From assembly GCF_000739895.2 (NCBI RefSeq), contig NZ_BBJS01000007.1, positions 1 to 64,000 on the forward strand: DNA of 64,000 bases, read 5' to 3'. Below are positions 55,806 to 63,881 of this stretch, in pieces. Made by a program: the position numbers and the translations under genes. Source of the DNA: Sphingomonas paucimobilis NBRC 13935 (lineage in GTDB: Bacteria; Pseudomonadota; Alphaproteobacteria; Sphingomonadales; Sphingomonadaceae). Numbering within the stretch: position 1 is the stretch's first letter; each line of letters begins with the position of its first letter. A model generated the notes under the pieces. That model saw only the letters and a program-made list of their open reading frames with translations, did no database searches and was not told the DNA's origin.

Positions 55806-56363
55806 CGCCGCGACCGGCAGTATCTGGAGCAAGGCGGCACTATCGCGCAGCGTCGCGAAATCGGCCTCCAGCAATCCCATCGTGACATCGAAGACGGTCT
55901 GCGCGTCCAGGGCCGCCGAGGGCAGATCGAAGCCGATCACCGCATCGCGCACCACCGTCACGACAAAACCGAGATCGGCGGCGGATCGCACCGTCGAGTT
56001 GACACAGAACCCGGCCACGGCGTCCACGACATAAAGGTGCGACAGACCCTGGTCGCGCAGATGCGCCGCCAGCGGTGTCGTGGCAAAGGCCGAGGAACTG
56101 CGCTTCACGAACAGCGCTTCGCCGGGCAACGCCTGCGCGCAAGCCATGGGCGGATAGCCCGAGGCATCGGGATACAGCGGTGAGGCAGGATCGGCCTCAG
56201 CATGGCGGATATGGATCACGGGGCGCCCGGCCTGTCGGAAGGCCTTGGCCAACGCCTCGACGGCCGCAGGAGCATTCGGATTGACGTGTGGCCGCCCGGC
56301 GTCGATCCGCTCTTGCATCACCATCTGCATGTCGATGATGACCAGTGCCGTATCGGCCTGCAT
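55785..56363 (-). CDS. Isochorismatase-like cysteine hydrolase
   Basis: 192 residues. Catalytic triad visible: Asp in LVIIDMQ, Lys in ALFVKRSSSAF, and Cys in VAGFCVNSTVRSAADLGF. Family members are nicotinamidase-like amidases or isochorismatases; substrate not defined here. Start 56363 follows GAGGGAGGG. Convergent overlap of 21 bases with the GNAT gene. Confidence 0.9.
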   Translation of the reverse strand: MQADTALVIIDMQMVMQERIDAGRPHVNPNAPAAVEALAKAFRQAGRPVIHIRHAEADPASPLYPDASGYPPMACAQALPGEALFVKRSSSAFATTPLAAHLRDQGLSHLYVVDAVAGFCVNSTVRSAADLGFVVTVVRDAVIGFDLPSAALDAQTVFDVTMGLLEADFATLRDSAALLQILPVAASGLVDP

Positions 56364-56554
56364 ACGCCCTCCCTCTTGTCGCCCGTGCTCCGCTTTAGAC
56401 CTGTCTGGACGATGGGATACGTCTTGCTGGGTGCGTACCATCCTGCTCGATCCACCGTTCTTTTGACCGGATAGGGGGCGGCACGCCGCATTCCGCTTGC
56501 GAAACGACGCGATTTGGCCGCATCGGAGCTAACGCCATAGCTGATCGGCATGCC

Positions 56555-57937
56555 ATGACCCGAGCCTATTCTCATCGCCTGCGCATTGTGATCGCCACCC
56601 TGATCCTGCTCGGTTGCAGCGTGCTCGTCTTCGCGCCGGGCTATGCCGAATATGACAGTGTCACCCAGTATCAGCAGGTGCTGAACGCGCGGTATGACGA
56701 CTGGCACCCGCCGATCATGGCCTGGCTCTGGTCGTTGTTCGGGCGGCATGGCGCGGGGCCGATGCTGGTGCTGCAACTGGCTGGCTGGTGGCTGGGACTG
56801 GGTGCCATTGCGGCGGCGATCGTCGATCGACGGCCGCGCGGGGCGCTTGCCGTGCTGACGATCGGGCTGGTGCCGCCCTGGCTGGGGTGGCAGGTCGCCG
56901 TCCTGAAGGACGCGCAGATGACCGGCGCGCTGCTGGCGGCAGTGGGGCTGATCGGTTGGTGGCGACTTCGGGACCGGGCGGTGCCAGGCTGGGCCTGGGT
57001 GCCGATCGCGCTGCTCCTGGGCTATGCGGCGCTGGTGCGCGCGAACGCCATCTTCGCGATCGCGCCGCTCGTCGCCTTCCTGCTCGCCGAGCGCTGGGGG
57101 CGCCGGATCGCGATCACCATCGGGCTGACCTTGGTGACGCTCGCTCTGGCCCCGGTGATCAACCATCGGCTGCTCGGCGCGCAGGCGAGCGGAGTGGCGC
57201 GGATACAGGCGCTCTATGATCTGGCGGGTATCGCGGAGCGGGTGCCCTATGACCCACGATTGGGCTTTACGCCGGCGGAAGTCGACGGGCTTCGTACCAA
57301 GGCCTGCGTAAAGCCGTTCTTCTGGGACCCGCTGGGTGAACCGGCGCGGTGCGGTACGCTGCTCGCCCGGTTCCAGACCATGGCACCGGGCCCGTTATAT
57401 GCGCGGCTTGCCCCCGCCATCCTGCGTCATCCGATCGCCTATGCCGCGCAGCGCCTGTCGCACGTCAATTCGACCTGGCGGCTGGGCGTGCCGCCGCGCT
57501 GGCCCAATGCCACGCCGCCGCAGTCGACCGAGCCCAACGACATTGGCCTGGACGCGCCCGGACGGGTGGCATTGGCGTGGCAGAAGATGGCGGACGCTTG
57601 GGTCGACCTGCCCATCATGTGGCCGGTGGTGTGGCTGCTGCTCGCGGCCGGAGGACTGGCGGTGACGCGCGGTGCAGGAATGGCGGGGGCGTTGTTCGCC
57701 TCGACATTGGGGCAGGAGGCGAGCTTTCTGGTGATCAGCGTCGCGTCGGATTTCCGCTATCACCTCTGGGCGATCATCGCCTGTGCGCTGGGCCTGGTGC
57801 TGGCGCGGCCATGGCGGGGGGATCGGCGGATCGTCGGGGTGACGGTGGCGGTGCTGGTCGTCGTGCTGATCGTCGGAATAGCCACGCGCGCCATGCTGCC
57901 CATTCCGCCGCAAAGCTATCAGGGCATGCTCGGCTGA
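56555..57937 (+). CDS. GT-C-like polytopic membrane protein
   Basis: 460 residues, about ten membrane helices. The first periplasmic loop has EYDSVTQYQQVL and DDWHPPIMAWLW, the acidic loop pattern of GT-C glycosyltransferases that use lipid-linked sugars. No signal for a specific acceptor. It is alone, after a 191-base gap from the isochorismatase-like gene in which I see nothing clear. Confidence 0.65.
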   Translation: MTRAYSHRLRIVIATLILLGCSVLVFAPGYAEYDSVTQYQQVLNARYDDWHPPIMAWLWSLFGRHGAGPMLVLQLAGWWLGLGAIAAAIVDRRPRGALAVLTIGLVPPWLGWQVAVLKDAQMTGALLAAVGLIGWWRLRDRAVPGWAWVPIALLLGYAALVRANAIFAIAPLVAFLLAERWGRRIAITIGLTLVTLALAPVINHRLLGAQASGVARIQALYDLAGIAERVPYDPRLGFTPAEVDGLRTKACVKPFFWDPLGEPARCGTLLARFQTMAPGPLYARLAPAILRHPIAYAAQRLSHVNSTWRLGVPPRWPNATPPQSTEPNDIGLDAPGRVALAWQKMADAWVDLPIMWPVVWLLLAAGGLAVTRGAGMAGALFASTLGQEASFLVISVASDFRYHLWAIIACALGLVLARPWRGDRRIVGVTVAVLVVVLIVGIATRAMLPIPPQSYQGMLG

Positions 57938-57981
57938 GCCCGAATTTCGCCTGTCGGCGTTGATCCCGCCGAAAGGAGCCC

Positions 57982-58323
57982 ATGATGGCCGAGGATCACG
58001 AGCAGATTTACGTCGATTTCAAGGAGGCCGTGAACATGGCCCCCGCCGAGCTGGAGAAGTTCCTCGACACCGACGAGTCGAAGGAGGTCGGACAGAAGAA
58101 GAGCGGCTCCGACGAGAGTGTCGGCCATGATTCAGGGCGAAAGATCGTGGCGATCAAGCACAAGAAGAAGGCCGACCTGACCGATGACGACTATGCGCAT
58201 ATGAAGAAGGTGGTCGGCTATGTGCACCGGCATCTGAAGCAGGGCGGGCCGGACAAGGATGTCGAGCATTCGCCATGGCGCTACTCGCTGATGAACTGGG
58301 GGCATGACCCGTTGAAGGATTGA
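57982..58323 (+). CDS. DUF3140 protein
   Basis: About 113 residues, highly charged. FKEAVNMAPAELEKFLDTDESKEVG at the start and GYVHRHLKQGG...WRYSLMNWGHDP at the end are the DUF3140 pattern; family members are small DNA-binding-like or stress proteins of unknown function. ATG 57982 or 57985, both after AAAGGAG. Confidence 0.88.
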   Translation: MMAEDHEQIYVDFKEAVNMAPAELEKFLDTDESKEVGQKKSGSDESVGHDSGRKIVAIKHKKKADLTDDDYAHMKKVVGYVHRHLKQGGPDKDVEHSPWRYSLMNWGHDPLKD

Positions 58324-58345
58324 GGAGGGCCACTCCCCCCACGCT

Positions 58346-58547
58346 CCGTTCAGCCTGAGCGAAGTCGAAGGCTACGGACGCAGGGCTGAATCAGATGCCT
58401 TGCCACCCCGGTGGAGGTCGGGGGCCAGTAGCCATCAGGCCTATGGCGCGCTCGATCGCTCACCCCCAACTGGACCCCGGCCTTCGCCGGGGTGGGGATT
58501 ATGGAGAGAGCCGGGGCGTGGCCTTCGACTTCGCTCAGGCTGAATGG
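58346..58547. repeat. REP-like pair enclosing a second hairpin
   Basis: Left-hand arm 58346-58373 and right-hand arm 58520-58547, with ACCCCGGC-cttc-GCCGGGGT near 58481-58500 between. Same inward layout as the bphO/bphP element, and again in a gap (296 bases) between convergent genes, DUF3140 and the fatty-acyl-AMP ligase. No gene seen in the gap. Confidence 0.8.
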
Positions 58548-58567
58548 GGAGGTGGCGTGCTGGACAC

Positions 58568-58600
58568 AAAAAGGGCCCGGCCTTTCGACCGAGCCCCTTT
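58568..58600 (-). terminator. Terminator of the fatty-acyl-AMP ligase gene
   Basis: Read on the minus strand, AAAGGGGCTCGG and CCGGGCCCTTT form an 11-pair stem with one bulge and one G-T pair, followed by a run of T. Twenty bases after the gene's stop. Confidence 0.8.
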
Positions 58601-58619
58601 CTAAAACGTCAGTCCGAAA

Positions 58620-60374
58620 TCAGGCCGCGACGTCGTACGGCTTGATCTCACCCGCCAGATACAGGTTGCGGGCCTTGGCGCGGCTCAGCTTGCCCGAGCT
58701 GGTGCGGGGCAGGGTGCGCGGCGGGATCAGTTCGATGACGCAGTTCATGCCCGTCACCGCGCGTACACGCTCGCGAATCTCGTCGCGCAAGCGGGCGCGT
58801 TCCTCATCGTCCGAGCTGCGGCACTGGACCAGCACGGCGGGGGTTTCCTCACCGCCCGGTGTGGTGATCGCGAAGGCGGCGATGTCGCCCGCCTTGAAGC
58901 CAGGAAGCTGCTCGACTGCCCATTCGATGTCCTGCGGCCAGTGGTTGCGGCCGTTGACGATGATCATGTCCTTGGCGCGGCCGACGATGTAGATATAGCC
59001 CTTCGACATATAGCCCATGTCGCCGGTGTCGAGCCAGCCATCGGCCATACAGGCCTCGGTCGCGGCATCGTCGCGGAAATAGCCGACCATGACCGACGGG
59101 CCCTTGCACCACACCTTGCCGATCGCCCCGTCGGGGAGCGGCGTGCCGTCTTCCTCGCGGATCTCGACGACCATGTCGCGCACCGGCTTGCCGCAATTGA
59201 CGATGGCGCGGAAGCGCTGCGGCCGGTCGGTGCCTTGCGCACCACCCGACAGTTGCGTTTCCTCGACCAGTTCGACGCGGATGCCCTCGCCCGGCGGCAT
59301 GATCGAGACCGCCAGCGTCGCCTCGGCCAGGCCATAGGAGGGCAGGAAGGCGGTGGCAGGGAAGCCCGCATCGGCAAAGGCGTCGACGAAGCTCTGCATC
59401 ACGTCCGGGCGGATCATGTCCGCGCCATTGCCCGCGATCCGCCAGCGCGACAGGTCGAACCGGTCCGACGCCTTGGTCTGCGACGAGATGCGACGCGCGC
59501 AGATGTCATAGCCGAAGGTCGGCGAATAGCTGACGGAGGTGCCCGGATTGCGGCTGATCATGTCGAGCCAAGCGAGCGGACGACGCGCGAAATCCTCGGT
59601 CTTGAGGTAATCGGTCGAGACCTGGTTGGCGATCGGCGACAGGAAGCAGCCGACCAGACCCATGTCGTGATACCAGGGCAGCCACGAGATGCAGCGGTCG
59701 CTCTCCTGGATCTTCATCCCATGGCTGTGCGCGGCCAGATTGTTAAGCAGCGCATGATGGGTGATCGCCACGCCATGCGGGAAACGGGTCGAACCGCTGG
59801 AATATTGCAGATAGGCGATCGCGTCCGACTTAGCTTCGGGAAGCGGAGCCTCGGGCGCCGCACGCTGGGCGAAGCTGTCCCAGTCGATGCCCTCGACGCC
59901 TGCGGCCTCGGCGGCGGTCCCGGCCATCTGCGCCAGTTCGGGCGGGAAGATCAGCATCTTGGGATCGCAGCTAGCGAGCTGGACGCGAAGCTGTTCGATA
60001 TAGGAATCGCGCCCGCCGAACGAGGTCGGCAGCGGCAGCGGAACCGGCCAGGCACCGGCATAGACCACGCCGAAGAACAGGGCGGCGAATTCGGGCCCGG
60101 TCTCGGCAACAAGTGCGATTCGCTCCTCGGGCTTCACGCCGCTGGCGATCAGGCGGCGGGCGCAGGCCAGCGCGTCCTCGCGCAGTTCGCGGAAGGGATA
60201 TGGGCGGGTCAGGGTGCCGCGCGCGTCATGGAAGTTCAGTCCGCGCGAGCCCGAGGCGGCATAGTCCAACGCTTCGCCCAACGTCGCGAAGTCGGCGAAG
60301 CGGCGCGGCAGCGCATCTTCGGTCGGCGTCGCGATGATGGCGCGCGCGTCGTCCTGATGGTGCTCGATCGTCAT
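58620..60374 (-). CDS. Fatty-acyl-AMP ligase
   Basis: 584 residues of the adenylate-forming family. SWLPWYHDMGLVG, SYGLAEATLAVSI, GWLDTGDMGYMSKGYIYIVGRAKDMIIVNG and the C-terminal RTSSGKLSRAKAR with catalytic lysine mark it as FAAL-like, activating fatty acids as acyl-AMP for transfer to a carrier or lipid rather than to CoA. The nucleotide loop reads SSGSTRFPHG where most relatives have TSGSTGxPKG. Start 60374 gives MTIEHH. No polyketide synthase or acyl carrier gene next to it. Confidence 0.88.
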   Translation of the reverse strand: MTIEHHQDDARAIIATPTEDALPRRFADFATLGEALDYAASGSRGLNFHDARGTLTRPYPFRELREDALACARRLIASGVKPEERIALVAETGPEFAALFFGVVYAGAWPVPLPLPTSFGGRDSYIEQLRVQLASCDPKMLIFPPELAQMAGTAAEAAGVEGIDWDSFAQRAAPEAPLPEAKSDAIAYLQYSSGSTRFPHGVAITHHALLNNLAAHSHGMKIQESDRCISWLPWYHDMGLVGCFLSPIANQVSTDYLKTEDFARRPLAWLDMISRNPGTSVSYSPTFGYDICARRISSQTKASDRFDLSRWRIAGNGADMIRPDVMQSFVDAFADAGFPATAFLPSYGLAEATLAVSIMPPGEGIRVELVEETQLSGGAQGTDRPQRFRAIVNCGKPVRDMVVEIREEDGTPLPDGAIGKVWCKGPSVMVGYFRDDAATEACMADGWLDTGDMGYMSKGYIYIVGRAKDMIIVNGRNHWPQDIEWAVEQLPGFKAGDIAAFAITTPGGEETPAVLVQCRSSDDEERARLRDEIRERVRAVTGMNCVIELIPPRTLPRTSSGKLSRAKARNLYLAGEIKPYDVAA

Positions 60375-60504
60375 GGCCTTGCCTTCGTTCCTTATGCTTT
60401 TGCGCCCCGTACCGCATGTCGGTGGAGGCGATTGATTCCATATGCGCCGACAATTGGCGGCTTCCCGCGTTCTAAATCCAAGGTCAGTGTGGCACAAAGA
60501 AGGC

Positions 60505-61035
60505 GTGTCTGCCGAACGTCGCCCGCCCAAGCCGCTTGATCCCGCCCTCCTGGAGCGCCTGGCGCTGCGCTATGTCGAGCGGTTTGCGACGACCGAGGGC
60601 AAGCTGATCGACTATCTGCGCCGAAAGTTGCGCGAACGCGGCTGGGCGGGGGAGGGGATGCCCGATCCCGAGGGGCTGGCCGCGAAGATGGTATCGCTCC
60701 GCTATATCGACGATCGCGCCTATGCCGAGGCGAAGGCGGCCTCGCTGGCCCGGCGGGGCATGGGCGCGCGGCGCGTGCGGCAGGCGCTGCACGCGGCCCG
60801 GATCGGCGCGGAGGATAGCGAGGCGGTGGCGCCGCAAGTCGCCGAGGCCGCGCGCGATGCCGCGCTCGCTTTTGCCCGGCGGCGGCGAATCGGGCCGTTC
60901 GGCGATGGTGAGGCCGACCATGGGGTCCGCGAAAGACAGTTCGCGGCAATGATGCGCGCCGGCCATGACATGGCGTTGGCCCGCCGCATCGTGTCGGCGC
61001 CGCCCGGCGAAATGCTGGACGATGGCGACTTCTGA
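60505..61035 (+). CDS. recX: RecX family regulatory protein
   Basis: 176 residues, basic and helical, with the repeated three-helix units of RecX (LRRKLRERGW, SLRYIDDRAYAEAKAASLARRGMGARRVRQALHAARI). Binds RecA filaments and limits them. recA is not adjacent. GTG 60505 with AGAAGG is preferred to an ATG at 60442 that overlaps the ligase promoter region. Divergent from the fatty-acyl-AMP ligase. Confidence 0.85.
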   Translation: MSAERRPPKPLDPALLERLALRYVERFATTEGKLIDYLRRKLRERGWAGEGMPDPEGLAAKMVSLRYIDDRAYAEAKAASLARRGMGARRVRQALHAARIGAEDSEAVAPQVAEAARDAALAFARRRRIGPFGDGEADHGVRERQFAAMMRAGHDMALARRIVSAPPGEMLDDGDF

Positions 61036-61149
61036 CGCGAAAACACGCGGATTTTGGGCATTGGTCCCAGTTCGGACCATGAAAAATGCGCCGCGTTACG
61101 TTGCGAGTGCGAGCAATGATGCTAGCAATAGCGTTCAAGGGTGCTTTGA

Positions 61150-61719
61150 ATGCTGGAAGAAACGCCGAATGAAGGGGGCGGCTTCGATGGCGAGACGGCG
61201 GACAACGCCGTAAGGCTGGCGGGGGTCGTCAAATGGTTCGACGTGACGCGGGGCTTCGGCTTCGCCGTCGCGGACGACCTGACTTATGGGGATGTGCTGC
61301 TGCACTTCACCGTTCTCCAGTCGCATGGTCGGCGCAGCCTGCCCGAGGGCGCGCGGGTGGAGATGATCGCGGTCGAGCGCGGGCGCGGCTATCAGGCGCG
61401 CGAAGTGGTCTCGATCGATCTGACCCATGCCGTGCCCGAGCAGCCCAAGCGGCCGCGCTCGTCCGACCGAATCGATCCTGCCGCGCTGATCGGCCAGGCG
61501 GGTGAGGCCGAGGGGGTGGCGGTCAAATGGTTCAACCGGCTGAAGGGCTATGGCTTCCTGCTGCGGGACAGCGATGGGGCTGATATCTTCGTCCATATGG
61601 AAACGTTGCGGCGGGGCGGTATCGTCGAGGTCGAGCCTGGCCAGCCCTTGATGGCGCGCATCGTCGACGGGCCCAAGGGGCCGCTGGCGGTCGCCGTGAC
61701 CCCGCGCGGGGCGGCATGA
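61150..61719 (+). CDS. Double cold-shock-domain protein
   Basis: 189 residues with two CSDs: first VVKWFDVTRGFGFAVADD and GDVLLHFTVLQ, second AVKWFNRLKGYGFLLRDS and DIFVHMETLRR. Each keeps the aromatic RNP1-like and RNP2-like residues, so it should bind single-stranded RNA or DNA. The acidic N-terminal tail and a proline linker are extra. Stop overlaps the DUF192 start by four bases. Confidence 0.92.
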   Translation: MLEETPNEGGGFDGETADNAVRLAGVVKWFDVTRGFGFAVADDLTYGDVLLHFTVLQSHGRRSLPEGARVEMIAVERGRGYQAREVVSIDLTHAVPEQPKRPRSSDRIDPAALIGQAGEAEGVAVKWFNRLKGYGFLLRDSDGADIFVHMETLRRGGIVEVEPGQPLMARIVDGPKGPLAVAVTPRGAA

Positions 61720-62234
61720 TGCGGCGGCGTGCATGGATGGCGCCGGCTACTGCTTTGGTACTGGCGGGCGTCGCCCTGTCGGGGTGTTCCGGCGCGGCGA
61801 CGAAGGATGCCGAGCGGGCGGAAACGCGCAAGGCGAAGACCATTCCCGTCACGGTCCGCACCGCGCAAGGATCGCATGTCTTCCAGGTCGAACAGGCCAG
61901 GACCGCGGCCGAGCAGGAGCAGGGGTTGATGTACCGCACCGACCTGAAGCCCGATGGCGGCATGTTGTTCGCGCCCTATCCCCCAGATGGCACGGGACCG
62001 CGCCCGGCCTCCTTCTGGATGAAGAACACACCGACCTCGCTCGACATCCTCTTCATCCGTGCCGACGGCACGATCGCGCGGATCGCGGAGAATACCGTGC
62101 CGTTCAGCGAGGCGCAGGTCCCCTCGGGCGAGCCGATCGCGGCGGTCCTGGAGCTGGTCGGTGGGCGTTCCGCCGAGCTTGGTATCTCGGAAGGCGACAC
62201 CGTCTCCTGGCCGCGCGACGCGGAACGCGGTTGA
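61716..62234 (+). CDS. DUF192 lipoprotein
   Basis: 172 residues. Lipobox LSGC at the end of an N-terminal helix, then the DUF192 core: AEQEQGLMYRTDLKPDGGMLF, SFWMKNTPTSLDILFI, and VLELVGGRSAELGISEGD. Function unknown, envelope located. Coupled to the cold-shock gene and 32 bases before the complex I accessory gene. Confidence 0.9.
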   Translation: MMRRRAWMAPATALVLAGVALSGCSGAATKDAERAETRKAKTIPVTVRTAQGSHVFQVEQARTAAEQEQGLMYRTDLKPDGGMLFAPYPPDGTGPRPASFWMKNTPTSLDILFIRADGTIARIAENTVPFSEAQVPSGEPIAAVLELVGGRSAELGISEGDTVSWPRDAERG

Positions 62235-62266
62235 AGGCTGGCGAGAGCCGGGCTACACGGCGCGTC

Positions 62267-62659
62267 ATGGGCATCAACCTCAATCCCTTCACCTGGTGGA
62301 ACGGCGCCACCATCGGCACCTGGTTCGGTCTGCGCGGCAAGGCGCAGGTGGGCGAGGACGCGCACGGCAACGTCTATTATGAGGGCGGTCGCGATACCGC
62401 CGGCCGTCCGCGCCGCTGGGTCATCTACAAGGGCTCCAACGATGCCAGCCGCGTGCCGTCGGAATGGTTCAGCTGGCTGCATCATCAGGTCGAGGACGTG
62501 CCTGACCGCTCGCTGCCGCCGCGTCGTGCGTGGCAGAAGCCGGCGCTGCCCAATTTGACGGGCACCGCGCTCGCCTATCGCCCGCCCGGCGCGTTGGAAA
62601 AGGGAGGCCAGCGGGCCGCCGCGACCGGCGACTATGAAGCCTGGACGCCCGAGGGGTGA
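62267..62659 (+). CDS. NDUFA12-like complex I accessory subunit
   Basis: 130 residues. FTWWNGATIGTWFGLRGKAQVGEDAHGNVYYEG, RRWVIYKGSNDASRVPSEWFSWLHH match the NDUFA12/B17.2 family, a peripheral subunit shared by mitochondria and alphaproteobacteria. Supports the alphaproteobacterial assignment. The start at 62267 gives MGINLNPF; stop overlaps the DUF2155 start. Confidence 0.94.
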   Translation: MGINLNPFTWWNGATIGTWFGLRGKAQVGEDAHGNVYYEGGRDTAGRPRRWVIYKGSNDASRVPSEWFSWLHHQVEDVPDRSLPPRRAWQKPALPNLTGTALAYRPPGALEKGGQRAAATGDYEAWTPEG

Positions 62660-63324
62660 ACAAGACTCGCTGGCTGGCCGGCGCTGTGCTGGCGGCCGCG
62701 CTCGGTGTCGGGGGCTGGTTCGGCTATCAGGCGCTGACCGATGATCGCGCGGCGCGTGGCGACGAATCGGCGGTCAGCCAGATCCTGCCCGATCGCCTCG
62801 GCGGCGGATCGGGAATCGAATCGGTCGATGCGGGACAGGCGGGCCTGCCCACTGGCGGCACGCCGATGGCGGAGCGAGTCGCGGTGGTCGGCCTGCTCAA
62901 CAAGCGCAATGGCGTTTCACGCGAACTGACGCTGAAACCCGGCCAGGCGGTGCGTGTCGGCGACGCGATCGTGCGCTTGCGGGCCTGTGAGAAGACGGCC
63001 TCGTGGGAGGCGGAGCAACTGACCGGCGCCTTTGTCCAGCTCGACGTTCGCGGCACCGATCAGCGGTGGCGGCGTGCCTTTTCGGGATGGGTGTTCAAGG
63101 AACGGCCGGCGCTGAACGTCGTCCAGCATCCGGTCTATGACGTTTGGGCCAAGAGCTGCACGATGTCCTGGCCCGAAACTGGGCCGGACACGGTGCCGGC
63201 GGCGACCCCGGGGGCTGCCCCCAAGCGGTCGAGCGCGCCGAAGTCGCCGGGCACTGAGGCACCGGAGACCGATGCGCCGGGTCCCACGACCCCGGCCAAT
63301 GCGTCGGAGAGCAGCGCGACATAA
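62656..63324 (+). CDS. DUF2155 protein
   Basis: 222 residues: N-terminal membrane helix (LAGAVLAAALGVGGWFGYQAL), then the DUF2155 domain (VAVVGLLNKRNGVSRELTLKPGQ, RLRACEKTASWE, SGWVFKERPALNVVQHPVYDVWAKSC) with its two conserved cysteines, then a Pro/Ala/Ser/Thr tail. Periplasmic. GTG start. The last 190 bases of the gene overlap the convergent aat gene; only the loose tail and the end of the domain are involved. Confidence 0.9.
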   Translation: MNKTRWLAGAVLAAALGVGGWFGYQALTDDRAARGDESAVSQILPDRLGGGSGIESVDAGQAGLPTGGTPMAERVAVVGLLNKRNGVSRELTLKPGQAVRVGDAIVRLRACEKTASWEAEQLTGAFVQLDVRGTDQRWRRAFSGWVFKERPALNVVQHPVYDVWAKSCTMSWPETGPDTVPAATPGAAPKRSSAPKSPGTEAPETDAPGPTTPANASESSAT

Positions 63325-63881
63325 TCGTCGCGTCCGATCTCGACTGCGCCCATCGTGGCGAGGTGCGGCGTCTGGAACTGGCAATCGAGCAGGCTGTAGC
63401 CGCCGGCGCGTAGCCGCGCGACCAGCCAGACCAGCGCGACCTTGGACGCGTCGGTCCGCCGGCTGACCATGGATTCGCCGAAAAAGGCGCGGCCCAGGCT
63501 CAGGCCGTAAAGGCCCCCGACCAGTTCGTCGCCGTCCCAGCATTCGATCGAATGGGCAAAGCCCATGTCGAACAGGTCGATGAACGCCCGCTCGATGGCA
63601 TAGTTGATCCAAGTCTCGGGCCGGTCGGGAACGCTCTCCGCACAAAGCCGGATGATGGACTCGAAAGCGGTGTCGGCGGTGACGCGGAACCGGTCGGCCG
63701 CCACCGTCTTGCGCAGCGAACGCGAGAGGTGGAACCCTTCGAGCGGCAGCACGGCGCGCTTGCGCGGCTCGACCCAATAGACATGGTCGGTATCGCGCGT
63801 ATCGGCCATCGGAAACACGCCGACCGCATAGGCCCCTAGGACGAGATGCGGGGTCAGGCGTTCGATGGCACCCGTGCTCAT
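63135..63881 (-). CDS. aat: Leucyl/phenylalanyl-tRNA-protein transferase
   Basis: 248 residues. YAVGVFPMADTRDTDHVYWVEPRKRAVLPLE, FHLSRSLRKTV, WINYAIERAFIDLFDMGFAHSIECWDGDELVGGLYG and FFGESMVSRRTDASKVAL are the Aat signatures. Adds Leu or Phe to N-terminal Lys/Arg, marking proteins for ClpS-ClpAP. It continues about 35 residues past the core with FGALDRLGAA and ends IVQLLAQTS. Start 63881 overlaps the stop of the truncated gene behind it by four bases. Confidence 0.95.
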   Translation of the reverse strand: MSTGAIERLTPHLVLGAYAVGVFPMADTRDTDHVYWVEPRKRAVLPLEGFHLSRSLRKTVAADRFRVTADTAFESIIRLCAESVPDRPETWINYAIERAFIDLFDMGFAHSIECWDGDELVGGLYGLSLGRAFFGESMVSRRTDASKVALVWLVARLRAGGYSLLDCQFQTPHLATMGAVEIGRDDYVALLSDALAGVVGPGASVSGASVPGDFGALDRLGAAPGVAAGTVSGPVSGQDIVQLLAQTS

